Shown here: positions 33,104 through 40,290 of the stretch, in pieces
Position numbering within the stretch: the first letter of the stretch is position 1
Layout of the letters: every line of letters begins with the position of its first letter
DNA from: Kitasatospora azatica KCTC 9699
GTDB taxonomy: Bacteria; Actinomycetota; Actinomycetes; Streptomycetales; Streptomycetaceae
Length of the DNA: 64,000 bases
NCBI RefSeq assembly: GCF_000744785.1
Contig: NZ_JQMO01000003.1
Location: 3,596,001 to 3,660,000 of the forward strand
Direction: 5' to 3'
Program-made: the position numbers and the translations under genes
Notes under the pieces: generated by a model
What the model was told of the DNA's origin: nothing
Databases searched by the model: none
What the model saw: only the letters and a program-made list of their open reading frames with translations

Positions 33104-33170
33104 GGGATCCCCCAGGGACGGTGAGTGGTGGTTGGTGGTGCGAGGTCCTGCGAAAGGTGATGCCGCACCG

Positions 33171-33827
33171 TCAGGCGCGGATCACCAGGCTGCTGGTGAC
33201 CTTGTCGGCGAAGGTCTGGCTCTTGTCGTCCCACAGCGGCCACAGGTAGCCGAGGCCGCAGAGCATGTTGTCCAGGAAGTGCGCCAGCTTGCGGACGAAG
33301 GCCATGCCGAAGCCCAGCACCTGCCCGTCGAGTTCGCGGACCAGCTTGATGCCGACGGCCTTCTTGCCGACGCTCTGGCCGGTGCTGCCCTCGCGGACCA
33401 GCTGCCAGATGCCCAGCACCAGGCTGACCAGGGCGCCGACCGCGATCACGGCCAGGCCGCCGCCGCTGATGTTGCCGGAGGACGTGTCGCAGCTCGTGTA
33501 GCCGTACGCGTCGGTGGTGCAGGCGTTCTGCACCTTGGTGACCACCATGGCGATGCCGATGACGTAGCAGATGATCACGGGGATGCCGACGATCAGGAAG
33601 TCGATGAAGTACGCACCCACCCGCGATCCCCAGCTCGCCAGCACCGGCGGCGCCACCGGGGCGTACCCGTACGGCGCGGCCTGCTGCGGGAACCCGTACC
33701 CGGGGGCGGGCTGCTGCGGGTAGCCGTAGACCGGCTGCTGCTGGCCGTACGGACCCTGCGGCGGGACGCCGTACGGCGCCTGCTGCGGCTGGCCGTAGGG
33801 GTTGTTGGGGTCGGGCGGGTAGGACAC
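33171..33827 (-). CDS. RDD family membrane protein, copy 2
   Basis: A 218-residue paralogue with a longer Tyr/Gln/Pro/Gly-rich N-terminal tail (1-60, repeats like YGYPQQPAPG), then an RDD domain: SWGSRVGAYFIDFLIVG, GSTGQSVGKKAVGI and WDDKSQTFADKV. Between helices one and two lies a loop with two Cys (ACTTDAYGYTSCDT) that could form an extracytoplasmic disulfide. GTG 33827 has GGAGG seven bases upstream. The low-complexity tails of both copies resemble those of many actinomycete membrane proteins; function unknown. Confidence 0.9.
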   Translation of the reverse strand: MSYPPDPNNPYGQPQQAPYGVPPQGPYGQQQPVYGYPQQPAPGYGFPQQAAPYGYAPVAPPVLASWGSRVGAYFIDFLIVGIPVIICYVIGIAMVVTKVQNACTTDAYGYTSCDTSSGNISGGGLAVIAVGALVSLVLGIWQLVREGSTGQSVGKKAVGIKLVRELDGQVLGFGMAFVRKLAHFLDNMLCGLGYLWPLWDDKSQTFADKVTSSLVIRA

Positions 33828-33914
33828 GGAAGGCCTCCGGGCAAGACGTGCTCAGCTGAGTGGGGGACAGGCGAACGACGGACGTACGGATCAGCGGGTG
33901 AGACTAGTGGAGCG

Positions 33915-34334
33915 TCATGACAGCGCGACACCCAGGCGGTTGAGCTGCCAGATCCAGGCCGTGGCCAGCCCGGCCGCGATCAGCAGACCGCGCCGACGCG
34001 ACGTCAGGGACCACCACCAGCTGCCGCCGCCCAGCGGGGCGGTGAGCAGGCCGAGCACCGCGACCAGGGTGACCGGATTGGCCGTCAGGGCGCCGAGCCA
34101 GTGGCCGTGTCCGGCCTCGATGAAGACGGTCGTGCTGCCGCAGGCCGGGCACGGGATGCCGGTGAACCGGCGCAGTGGACAGAGCACTCCCGGGTCGTGC
34201 ACGTCGTGCAGGACGGCGACCGTGAGCGCGGCGACGGCCGCCCCCGCGCCGCGCAGTGCGGTCTGCAGCAGACGGGAGCCGAGCCCACCCGGTTCGGTCC
34301 TGGCGGCCCTGGCGGCCCGGACCGGCGTGCTCAC
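33915..34334 (-). CDS. DUF2752 family membrane protein
   Basis: A roughly 139-residue protein with the DUF2752 hallmark CPLRRFTGIPCPACGSTT (three Cys in a potential metal- or disulfide-forming cluster) followed by a conserved His/Trp-Leu segment (AGHGHWLGALTANP) and two membrane helices. I place the start at GTG 34332-34334 because upstream codons have many A/T third positions and look non-coding; the open frame continues to GTG 34481. Family function is unknown. It follows the RDD pair in the same direction with an 87-base gap. Confidence 0.75.
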   Translation of the reverse strand: MSTPVRAARAARTEPGGLGSRLLQTALRGAGAAVAALTVAVLHDVHDPGVLCPLRRFTGIPCPACGSTTVFIEAGHGHWLGALTANPVTLVAVLGLLTAPLGGGSWWWSLTSRRRGLLIAAGLATAWIWQLNRLGVALS

Positions 34335-34565
34335 GGGCCCGGCTGCGGATGGTTCGGATGGCTCACGTCGTTCGTTCCCCCTGACTGTTGCTCGCGCACT
34401 ATCGTCGAGGTCCGTCGCGCCGCTGTCCAGCGGCTTAACGCGGTGCGGACACAACTGTGGCGCAACCGCAATCGGATCCACACGTTCCGTTAAACCGGGA
34501 CCGGGCTACCGGCACGCTACGCGCGTGGATCCGGAGCAGGGCCACCGATCCGGGAGGATGGGGGC

Positions 34566-35420
34566 ATGACTGCCCAGATTCTCGATGGCAAGGCCACCGC
34601 GGCCGCGATCAAGTCCGAACTCGCCGTCCGCGTGGCGGCCCTCAAGGAGCGGGGCATCACGCCCGGCCTCGGCACCGTGCTGGTCGGCGACGACCCCGGC
34701 AGCCACTCCTACGTGCGCGGCAAGCACCGCGACTGCGCCCAGGTCGGCATCGCCTCGATCCAGGTCGAGCTGCCCGCCACCGCCACCCAGGCCGACGTCG
34801 AGGCCAAGGTCCGCGAGCTCAACGAGGACCCGGCCTGCACCGGCTACATCGTCCAGCTCCCGCTGCCCAAGGGCCTGGACGCCAACCCGGTGCTCGAGCT
34901 GATGGACCCGAACAAGGACGCCGACGGCCTGCACCCCACCTCGCTGGGCCGCCTCGCGCTCGGCATCGAGGGCCCGCTGCCCTGCACCCCGTACGGCATC
35001 GTGGAGCTGCTGCGCCGGCACGAGGTGGAGCTCAACGGCGCCGACGTGGTGGTGGTCGGCCGCGGCGTCACGGTCGGCCGCTCGATCGGCCTGCTGCTGA
35101 CCCGCAAGAGCGAGAACGCGACCGTGACGCTCTGCCACACCGGCACCCGCGACCTCTCCGAGCACCTGCGCCGGGCCGACATCATCGTGGCCGCCGCGGG
35201 CGTGCCCTACCTGGTCAAGGCCGAGGACGTGCGACCGGGCGCGGCCGTGCTGGACGTCGGCGTCTCGCGCACCGAGGCGGGCCTGGTCGGCGACGTGCAC
35301 CCGGCGGTGGCCGAGGTGGCCGGCTGGCTGTCGCCCAACCCGGGTGGTGTCGGGCCGATGACCCGCGCCATGCTGCTCAACAACATCGTCGAAGCGGCCG
35401 AGCGCCAGGCCGCCGAGTAG
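34566..35420 (+). CDS. folD: Methylenetetrahydrofolate dehydrogenase/cyclohydrolase
   Basis: A 284-residue bifunctional enzyme that makes 10-formyl-THF from 5,10-methylene-THF using NADP. Conserved features: the catalytic Lys region SYVRGKHRDCAQVGI, the TGYIVQLPLPKGLD segment, DADGLHP, PCTPYGIVELL, and the NADP-binding VVVGRGVTVGRSIGLLL (a GRGxxVG variant of the usual GRSxxVG). GGGAGGATGGGG precedes ATG 34566. DUF3017 follows after 23 bases and is probably cotranscribed. It supplies formyl donors to purN and purH nearby. Confidence 0.97.
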   Translation: MTAQILDGKATAAAIKSELAVRVAALKERGITPGLGTVLVGDDPGSHSYVRGKHRDCAQVGIASIQVELPATATQADVEAKVRELNEDPACTGYIVQLPLPKGLDANPVLELMDPNKDADGLHPTSLGRLALGIEGPLPCTPYGIVELLRRHEVELNGADVVVVGRGVTVGRSIGLLLTRKSENATVTLCHTGTRDLSEHLRRADIIVAAAGVPYLVKAEDVRPGAAVLDVGVSRTEAGLVGDVHPAVAEVAGWLSPNPGGVGPMTRAMLLNNIVEAAERQAAE

Positions 35421-35443
35421 CTCTCACTCCCCGAGGAACCACA

Positions 35444-35857
35444 ATGAGCGCGGAACGAACGGGCCGGTCCTCGCGCCGCCGACCGGTCAGGACCACCGGG
35501 ACGCTGCCGCCGGAGGGCTCGGGTGCGGCCATGGACCGCGGCCACTCGCTGCCGATCCGGCAGTGGCCGATAACGCTGGTGCTGGCGGTGGTGGCGATCG
35601 GACTGGTCGTCACCTGGGCCGACGACTTCAGGTACGGGCTGCTGGTGATCGGCGGCGGCCTGGGGCTGGGCGCGGTCCTGCGGCTGGTGGTGCCCGAGGT
35701 CGGGATGCTGGCCGTGCGCAGCCGGTTCACCGACGTGCTGGTGCTGCTGCTGTTCGGCGGCGCGATCGTGCTGCTGGCACTGGTGGCCCAGCAGGACCCG
35801 TGGCTGCACCTGTCGAAGTTGGAGGACGTCGGCAAGTACATCGGCCGCAAGCACTGA
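35444..35857 (+). CDS. DUF3017 family membrane protein
   Basis: A 137-residue protein with a basic Ser/Arg-rich N-terminus (1-40), then three hydrophobic helices (WPITLVLAVVAIGLVVTWA; LLVIGGGLGLGAVLRLV; VLVLLLFGGAIVLLALVA) and a short polar tail. It matches DUF3017, regularly found just after folD in actinobacteria. ATG 35444 has GAGGAA seven bases upstream. No function is known; conserved linkage suggests a link to folate metabolism or simple cotranscription. Confidence 0.85.
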   Translation: MSAERTGRSSRRRPVRTTGTLPPEGSGAAMDRGHSLPIRQWPITLVLAVVAIGLVVTWADDFRYGLLVIGGGLGLGAVLRLVVPEVGMLAVRSRFTDVLVLLLFGGAIVLLALVAQQDPWLHLSKLEDVGKYIGRKH

Positions 35858-35859
35858 AC

Positions 35860-35899
35860 CCGGCTCGGGGCCCGTCCGCACGGACGGGCCCCGAGCCGG
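35860..35899 (+). terminator. Terminator hairpin after folD-DUF3017
   Basis: A 19-base arm (35860-35878, beginning CCGGCTCGGGG) pairs perfectly with 35881-35899, separated by CA, immediately after the DUF3017 stop. Confidence 0.82.
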
Positions 35900-35979
35900 T
35901 TCGGCTGAATTCGGCCGCACCCGGCCCGCTGTGACGCACCAGCCACACCGCCGAGCGCGTCCCGCGCCCGGCCTTGCGA

Positions 35980-35985
35980 TAACCT
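35980..35985 (+). promoter_or_regulatory. Possible -10 element of mdh
   Basis: TAACCT in TTGCGATAACCTGACG fits TAnnnT. Initiation about seven bases downstream would place the inverted repeat at 35994 immediately after the start site, a natural repressor position. No clear -35. Confidence 0.35.
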
Positions 35986-35993
35986 GACGCCGG

Positions 35994-36013
35994 TTCTCTC
36001 GATGTCGAGAGAA
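35994..36013. promoter_or_regulatory. Inverted repeat upstream of mdh, possible TamR-type operator
   Basis: TTCTCTCGA (35994-36002), TG, TCGAGAGAA (36005-36013) is a perfect 9-base palindrome 65 bases upstream of the mdh ATG. It resembles MarR-family operators; TamR of S. coelicolor is reported to bind such a palindrome at central-metabolism genes including mdh. The palindrome is read directly; the regulator is inferred. Confidence 0.55.
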
Positions 36014-36078
36014 AGACATCCTCGGCTCCAGCGCGCCGACGTGCCTGGGGCATGCTGGCGATCGCTGGAGAAGGAAAA

Positions 36079-37071
36079 ATGACTCGCACCCCCGTCAACG
36101 TCACCGTCACCGGAGCGGCCGGTCAGATCGGCTACGCGCTGCTCTTCCGCATCGCCTCGGGCCACCTGCTCGGTGCGGACGTGCCGGTGAACCTGCGCCT
36201 GCTGGAGATCCCGCAGGGCCTCAAGGCCGCCGAGGGCGTCGCGATGGAGCTCGACGACTGCGCCTTCCCGCTGCTGCGCGACATCACCATCACCGACCAG
36301 GCCGCCACCGCCTTCGACGGCGCCAACGTGGCGCTGCTGGTCGGCGCCCGGCCGCGCACCGCCGGCATGGAGCGCGGCGACCTGCTCGCGGCCAACGGCG
36401 GCATCTTCGGCCCGCAGGGCAAGGCCATCAACGACAACGCCGCGGACGACATCAAGGTCCTGGTGGTCGGCAACCCGGCCAACACCAACGCCCTGATCGC
36501 CCAGCGCAACGCCCCCGACGTGCCGGCCGACCGGTTCACCGCGATGACCCGCCTGGACCACAACCGCGCGGTCGCCCAGCTCGCCAAGAAGGCCGGCGTC
36601 ACCGTCGAGGACGTCAAGAAGGTCACCATCTGGGGCAACCACTCCGCCACCCAGTACCCGGACCTGTTCCACGCCGAGGTCGCCGGCAAGGGCGGCTTCG
36701 AGGCCACCGGCTCGGACCTGGAGTGGGTGAAGACGGACTTCATCCCGACCGTCGCCAAGCGCGGTGCGGCGATCATCGAGGTGCGCGGCGCCTCCTCGGC
36801 GGCCTCGGCCGCCAACGCCGCCATCGACCACGTCCACACCTGGGTCAACGGCACCCCGGCCGGCGACTGGACCTCGATGGGCATCGTCTCCGACGGCTCC
36901 TACGGCGTGCCGGCCGGCCTGATCTCCTCCTTCCCGGTCACCTGCAAGGACGGCAAGTACGAGATCGTCCAGGGCCTGGAGATCTCCGAGTTCTCCCGTC
37001 CGCTGATCGACGCCTCGGTCAAGGAGCTCGCCGACGAGCGCGACGAGGTCACCAAGCTCGGCCTGATCTGA
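36079..37071 (+). CDS. mdh: Malate dehydrogenase
   Basis: A 330-residue NAD-dependent malate dehydrogenase (oxidises malate to oxaloacetate in the TCA cycle). The NAD loop is TGAAGQIG (11-18). Substrate-binding arginines lie in GARPRTAGMERGDLL and in LDHNRA (with the catalytic Asp), and the catalytic His in WGNHSATQYPD. All are intact, as in the MDH type 2 group (cytosolic-like). ATG 36079 has GGAGAAGGA just upstream; an upstream ATG at 36052 would add nine unconserved residues. Probably controlled by the palindrome at 35994. Confidence 0.98.
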   Translation: MTRTPVNVTVTGAAGQIGYALLFRIASGHLLGADVPVNLRLLEIPQGLKAAEGVAMELDDCAFPLLRDITITDQAATAFDGANVALLVGARPRTAGMERGDLLAANGGIFGPQGKAINDNAADDIKVLVVGNPANTNALIAQRNAPDVPADRFTAMTRLDHNRAVAQLAKKAGVTVEDVKKVTIWGNHSATQYPDLFHAEVAGKGGFEATGSDLEWVKTDFIPTVAKRGAAIIEVRGASSAASAANAAIDHVHTWVNGTPAGDWTSMGIVSDGSYGVPAGLISSFPVTCKDGKYEIVQGLEISEFSRPLIDASVKELADERDEVTKLGLI

Positions 37072-37088
37072 GCCGACTGCGGTACCCG

Positions 37089-37123
37089 GTGGCCCACCAG
37101 TCCCCTCAGGGGTGGTGGGCCAC
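37089..37123 (+). terminator. Terminator hairpin after mdh
   Basis: GTGGCCCACCA (37089-37099) pairs with TGGTGGGCCAC (37113-37123) and CCCC with GGGG inside, leaving a GT bulge and a TCA loop. It is followed by CACCCGTTT. Confidence 0.75.
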
Positions 37124-37130
37124 ACCCGTT

Positions 37131-37136
37131 TACACT
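37131..37136 (+). promoter_or_regulatory. -10 element of a likely leaderless CNNM/CBS gene transcript
   Basis: TACACT (TAnnnT) lies exactly 7 bases before the GTG start at 37144, the spacing of actinomycete leaderless mRNAs. It sits right behind the mdh terminator. Confidence 0.55.
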
Positions 37137-37143
37137 GCCGACC

Positions 37144-38481
37144 GTGAACGAAACCCTCCAGGACGCGGCTCTCGTCCTGGTCTTCATCGTCCTGGGCGGC
37201 CTCTTCAACATCGCCGAGATCTCGCTGATCTCGCTGCGCGAGGGCCAGATCCGGGCCCTCGCCGAGCGCGGCACCAAACGCGCCGCGCGGGCCGCCCACC
37301 TCGCCGCCGATCCGAACCGGTTCCTGGCCGCCGTGCAGGTCGGGGTGACCTGCATGGGCTTCCTGTCGGCCGCCTTCGGCGCCGACACGCTGGCCGGCAA
37401 GCTCTCCCCGGTCTTCGTCCGGATGGGCCTGTCGGAGGGGGTCGCGGACGCCGTGGCGCTGGTCGGGCTGACCCTGGTGATCTCCTACATCTCGCTGGTG
37501 CTGGGGGAGTTGACGCCCAAGCGGATCGGCCTGCAGCGGGCCGAGTCGATCGCGCTGCTGGCCGCGCCGGTGGTGGACGTGATGTCGGTGGCGCTGCGGC
37601 CGGTGATCTGGCTGCTCGGCCGGTCCACCAACCTGATGGTCCGGCTGTTCGGCGGCGACCCCAAGGCCGGGCGCGGCAGCATGAGTTCGGAGGAGCTGCG
37701 GGGTCTGGTGGCGGCCAACACCGAGCTGGGCAGCGACGAGCGGGCGCTGATCGCGGACGTCTTCGCGGCCGGTGAGCGCCAGCTGCGCGAGGTGATGGTG
37801 CCGCGCACCGAGGTCACCTTCCTGGACGCCGACCAGCCGCTCACCGAGGTCCGCGAGGAGACCAGCACCTCGCCGCACTCGCGCTACCCGGTGGTGGAGG
37901 GCTCCTACGACGCGGTGGTCGGTTTCGTCCACGTCCGCGACCTGTACCGGGCCCGTGGCGAGCGGGCGCTGCGGGTGCGCGAGATCGCCCGTCCGGTGAA
38001 GCTGCTGCCGGCCACCAAGAAGGTGCTGGAGGCGATGAGCGAGATGCGCCGGGAGGGCCACCACCTGGCCATGGTGGTGGACGAGTACGGCGGCACCGCC
38101 GGCATCGTCACCCTGGAGGACCTGGTCGAGGAGGTGATCGGCGAGATCCGGGACGAGTACGACGCGCAGGAGACCACCGCGACCCGGCGGCTGGCCGGCG
38201 GCGGGGTCGAGGTGAACGGCCTGCTGAACCTGCCCGACTTCGCCGAGGAGACCGGGGTCACGCTGCCCGAGGGGCCGTACGAGACGGTGGCCGGCTACGT
38301 GGTCGCCGAACTGGGTGAACTGCCCTCGGTGGGCGACGCGGTGTGCACCGAGGAGGGCCTGCTGCTGACCGTGGCGGCGCTGGACGGCCGGCGGATCGAC
38401 CGGGTTCGGGTGAGCGCGGAACGCACCGGCCCGTCGGGCGCCGATCGCTCGTCGGAACCTCCAAACGAAGCCGGGTCCTGA
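37144..38481 (+). CDS. Hemolysin-family CNNM/CBS-domain transporter (CorC/HlyC)
   Basis: A 445-residue protein with the usual order: CNNM (DUF21) membrane domain with four helices (1-160, including GLFNIAEISLISL and ELTPKRIGLQ), two CBS domains (about 205-330; MVPRTEVTFLDAD, SRYPVVEGS, MVVDEYGGTAGIVTLEDLVEE) and a C-terminal CorC_HlyC domain (about 345-430; LPEGPYETVAGYV). Family members are linked to Mg2+/Co2+ efflux or membrane ion homeostasis and bind ATP through CBS. The C-terminal 20 residues are polar. GTG 37144 is supported by the leaderless -10. trpS begins 21 bases after the stop. Confidence 0.93.
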   Translation: MNETLQDAALVLVFIVLGGLFNIAEISLISLREGQIRALAERGTKRAARAAHLAADPNRFLAAVQVGVTCMGFLSAAFGADTLAGKLSPVFVRMGLSEGVADAVALVGLTLVISYISLVLGELTPKRIGLQRAESIALLAAPVVDVMSVALRPVIWLLGRSTNLMVRLFGGDPKAGRGSMSSEELRGLVAANTELGSDERALIADVFAAGERQLREVMVPRTEVTFLDADQPLTEVREETSTSPHSRYPVVEGSYDAVVGFVHVRDLYRARGERALRVREIARPVKLLPATKKVLEAMSEMRREGHHLAMVVDEYGGTAGIVTLEDLVEEVIGEIRDEYDAQETTATRRLAGGGVEVNGLLNLPDFAEETGVTLPEGPYETVAGYVVAELGELPSVGDAVCTEEGLLLTVAALDGRRIDRVRVSAERTGPSGADRSSEPPNEAGS

Positions 38482-38502
38482 CCGCACTGCGAAGCTGGAA
38501 GA

Positions 38503-39552
38503 ATGACGGTCATGGTCAACGAAGCGGTCAACGGTCCGGCGAAGGTTCGCCCCCGGGTGCTCTCCGGCATCCAGCCCACCTCTGGCTCGTTCCACCTGGG
38601 CAACTACCTCGGCGCGGTGCGCCAGTGGGTGGATCTGCAGGAGGCCAACGACGCCTTCTACATGGTGGTCGACCTGCATGCGATCACCGTGCCGCAGGAC
38701 CCGGCGGTGCTGCGGGAGAACACCCGGGTGTCGGTGGCGCAGCTGCTCGGCGCCGGTCTGGACCCGGAGCGGTGCACCCTGTTCGTCCAGTCCCAGGTGC
38801 CCGAGCACGCGCAGCTCGGCTGGGTGATGAACTGCCTGACCGGTTTCGGCGAGGCCGCCCGGATGACCCAGTTCAAGGACAAGTCGGCCAAGCAGGGCAG
38901 CGACAGCACCACGGTCGGCCTGTTCACCTACCCGATCCTTCAGGTCGCCGACATCCTGCTGTACCAGGCGGACGCGGTGCCGGTCGGCGAGGACCAGCGC
39001 CAGCACCTGGAGCTGACCCGGGACCTGGCCGAGCGCTTCAACAGCCGCTTCCAGCCCACCTTCACGCTGCCCAAGGCCTACATCCTCAAGGAGACGGCGA
39101 AGATCCTGGACCTCCAGGACCCGACGGCCAAGATGAGCAAGTCGGCCTCCTCGCCCAAGGGCCTGGTCAACCTGCTGGACGAGCCGAAGGTCAGCGCCAA
39201 GAAGTTCAAGAGCGCGGTGACCGACACCGACACGGTGGTCTCCTACGACGAGGAGAAGAAGGCCGGCGTCTCCAACCTGCTGCGGATCCACGCCGCACTC
39301 AGCGGGCAGAGCGTGGACCAGCTGGTGGCGCACTTCGACGGCAAGATGTACGGCGCGCTCAAGACCGAGCTGGCCGAGCTGTTCAGCGAGTGGGTGCTGC
39401 CCTTCCAGGAGCGGACCCGGACCTACCTGGACGACCCGGCCGAGCTGGACCGGGTGCTCGCGGTGGGCGCCGAGAAGGCCCGCGAGGTGGCGTCGGTGAC
39501 CCTGGAGACGGTCTTCGACCGGATCGGCTTCCTGCCGGCCGCCAAGCGCTGA
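38503..39552 (+). CDS. trpS: Tryptophanyl-tRNA synthetase
   Basis: A 349-residue class Ic synthetase that charges tRNA-Trp. The HIGH motif appears as SFHLGNYLGA (about 29-38, with GIQPTSG before it), and KMSKS is exact at 210-214 (AKMSKSASSPKG). GEDQRQHLELTRDLA and the FTYPILQVADILLY segment are also typical. ATG 38503 with GGAAG close upstream is used; ATG 38512 is possible. Actinomycetes often carry two trpS genes, one of them antibiotic-resistance linked (indolmycin type); this copy sits in the housekeeping core. Its stop overlaps the next start. Confidence 0.97.
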   Translation: MTVMVNEAVNGPAKVRPRVLSGIQPTSGSFHLGNYLGAVRQWVDLQEANDAFYMVVDLHAITVPQDPAVLRENTRVSVAQLLGAGLDPERCTLFVQSQVPEHAQLGWVMNCLTGFGEAARMTQFKDKSAKQGSDSTTVGLFTYPILQVADILLYQADAVPVGEDQRQHLELTRDLAERFNSRFQPTFTLPKAYILKETAKILDLQDPTAKMSKSASSPKGLVNLLDEPKVSAKKFKSAVTDTDTVVSYDEEKKAGVSNLLRIHAALSGQSVDQLVAHFDGKMYGALKTELAELFSEWVLPFQERTRTYLDDPAELDRVLAVGAEKAREVASVTLETVFDRIGFLPAAKR

Positions 39553-40133
39553 TGGACCCGTCCGCTGCCCTCGGTGGTGACGCCCTCCCGCAGGGCGCCA
39601 CCACCGGCACCTCGCTGACCATCGGGGTCGCGGTGACGGTGCCGGAACCGTTCGGCTCGGCGATCCAGGACGCCCGGGCCGGACTCGGTGATCCGCTGGC
39701 CCGGGCGATACCCACGCATGTGACGCTGCTGCCGCCGACCGAGATTCCGGTCGCGCGGCTGCCCGAGGTGCGCGGGCACCTGGCGGCGGTGGCGGCGGCG
39801 CACCGGCCGTTCCGCATGCTGCTGCACGGCAGCGGGACCTTCCGCCCGGTCTCCCCGGTGGTCTTCGTCCGGGTCGAGGCGGGCGCCCAGGAGTGCCGCG
39901 AGCTGGAGGCGTCGATCCGCTCCGGGCCGCTGGCACGGGAGTTGGCCTTTCCGTACCACCCGCATGTGACCGTGGCGCACGCGCTGCCGGAGGCGGCGCT
40001 GGACGCCGCCTTCGCCGAGGCGCGGGCCTTCCACGCGGCTTTCGCGGTGCCCGGGTTCACACTCTCCTGGTTCGGCGAGGACGCGGTCTGGCGGCCGTGG
40101 CGCAGTTACGCTTTCGCGAATACGCAACTTTAG
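39552..40133 (+). CDS. 2H phosphoesterase (2'-5' RNA ligase family)
   Basis: A 193-residue protein with two HxT motifs of the 2H superfamily: His56-Val-Thr58 in IPTHVTLLPP and His138-Val-Thr140 in HPHVTVAHAL. Such enzymes cleave cyclic phosphates or ligate RNA 2'-5' ends (ThpR/LigT type). The N-terminal 20 residues are Gly/Ala/Thr-rich and unconserved. The ATG shares one base with the trpS stop (TGATG), so the two are translationally coupled; no ribosome site is visible. The pairing with a tRNA synthetase is suggestive of tRNA metabolism but may only reflect operon structure. Confidence 0.88.
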   Translation: MDPSAALGGDALPQGATTGTSLTIGVAVTVPEPFGSAIQDARAGLGDPLARAIPTHVTLLPPTEIPVARLPEVRGHLAAVAAAHRPFRMLLHGSGTFRPVSPVVFVRVEAGAQECRELEASIRSGPLARELAFPYHPHVTVAHALPEAALDAAFAEARAFHAAFAVPGFTLSWFGEDAVWRPWRSYAFANTQL

Positions 40134-40160
40134 GCGCTCAGTGCGGATAGCGCGGGGGCT

Positions 40161-40240
40161 CTCAGAATTCCAAATAGTCATTTCTTATTAACTTCTCATT
40201 TACTCCATCGTGTACTGAACGCTACACTTTCCCGTTAATG
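40161..40240. other. AT-rich island upstream of the Stealth gene
   Basis: About 36 percent GC over 80 bases, against over 70 percent in the surrounding coding sequence. It contains TTCTTATTAACTTC and CGTTAATG and lies between the 2H phosphoesterase stop and the Stealth start. It is long enough for a promoter and a nucleoid-protein or regulator site. Confidence 0.8.
40199..40228 (+). promoter_or_regulatory. Candidate promoter of the Stealth gene
   Basis: TTTACT (40199-40204, -35-like) and TACACT (40223-40228, -10) are 18 bases apart within the AT-rich island, about 63 bases before the start codon. Confidence 0.4.
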
Positions 40241-40290
40241 GCCGCGGGGGCCTGGGAGCGGTCAGAGTGCACACCGTCTTGGAGTGATTG

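Noticed and set aside
35377..39936. Very long open frame on the minus strand opposite DUF3017, mdh, the CNNM/CBS gene, trpS and the 2H phosphoesterase
   Set aside because: It has no domain similarity, is opposite five well-supported genes, and such antisense frames are common in GC-rich genomes. The same applies to the frames at 11507-15772 and 42202-46101.
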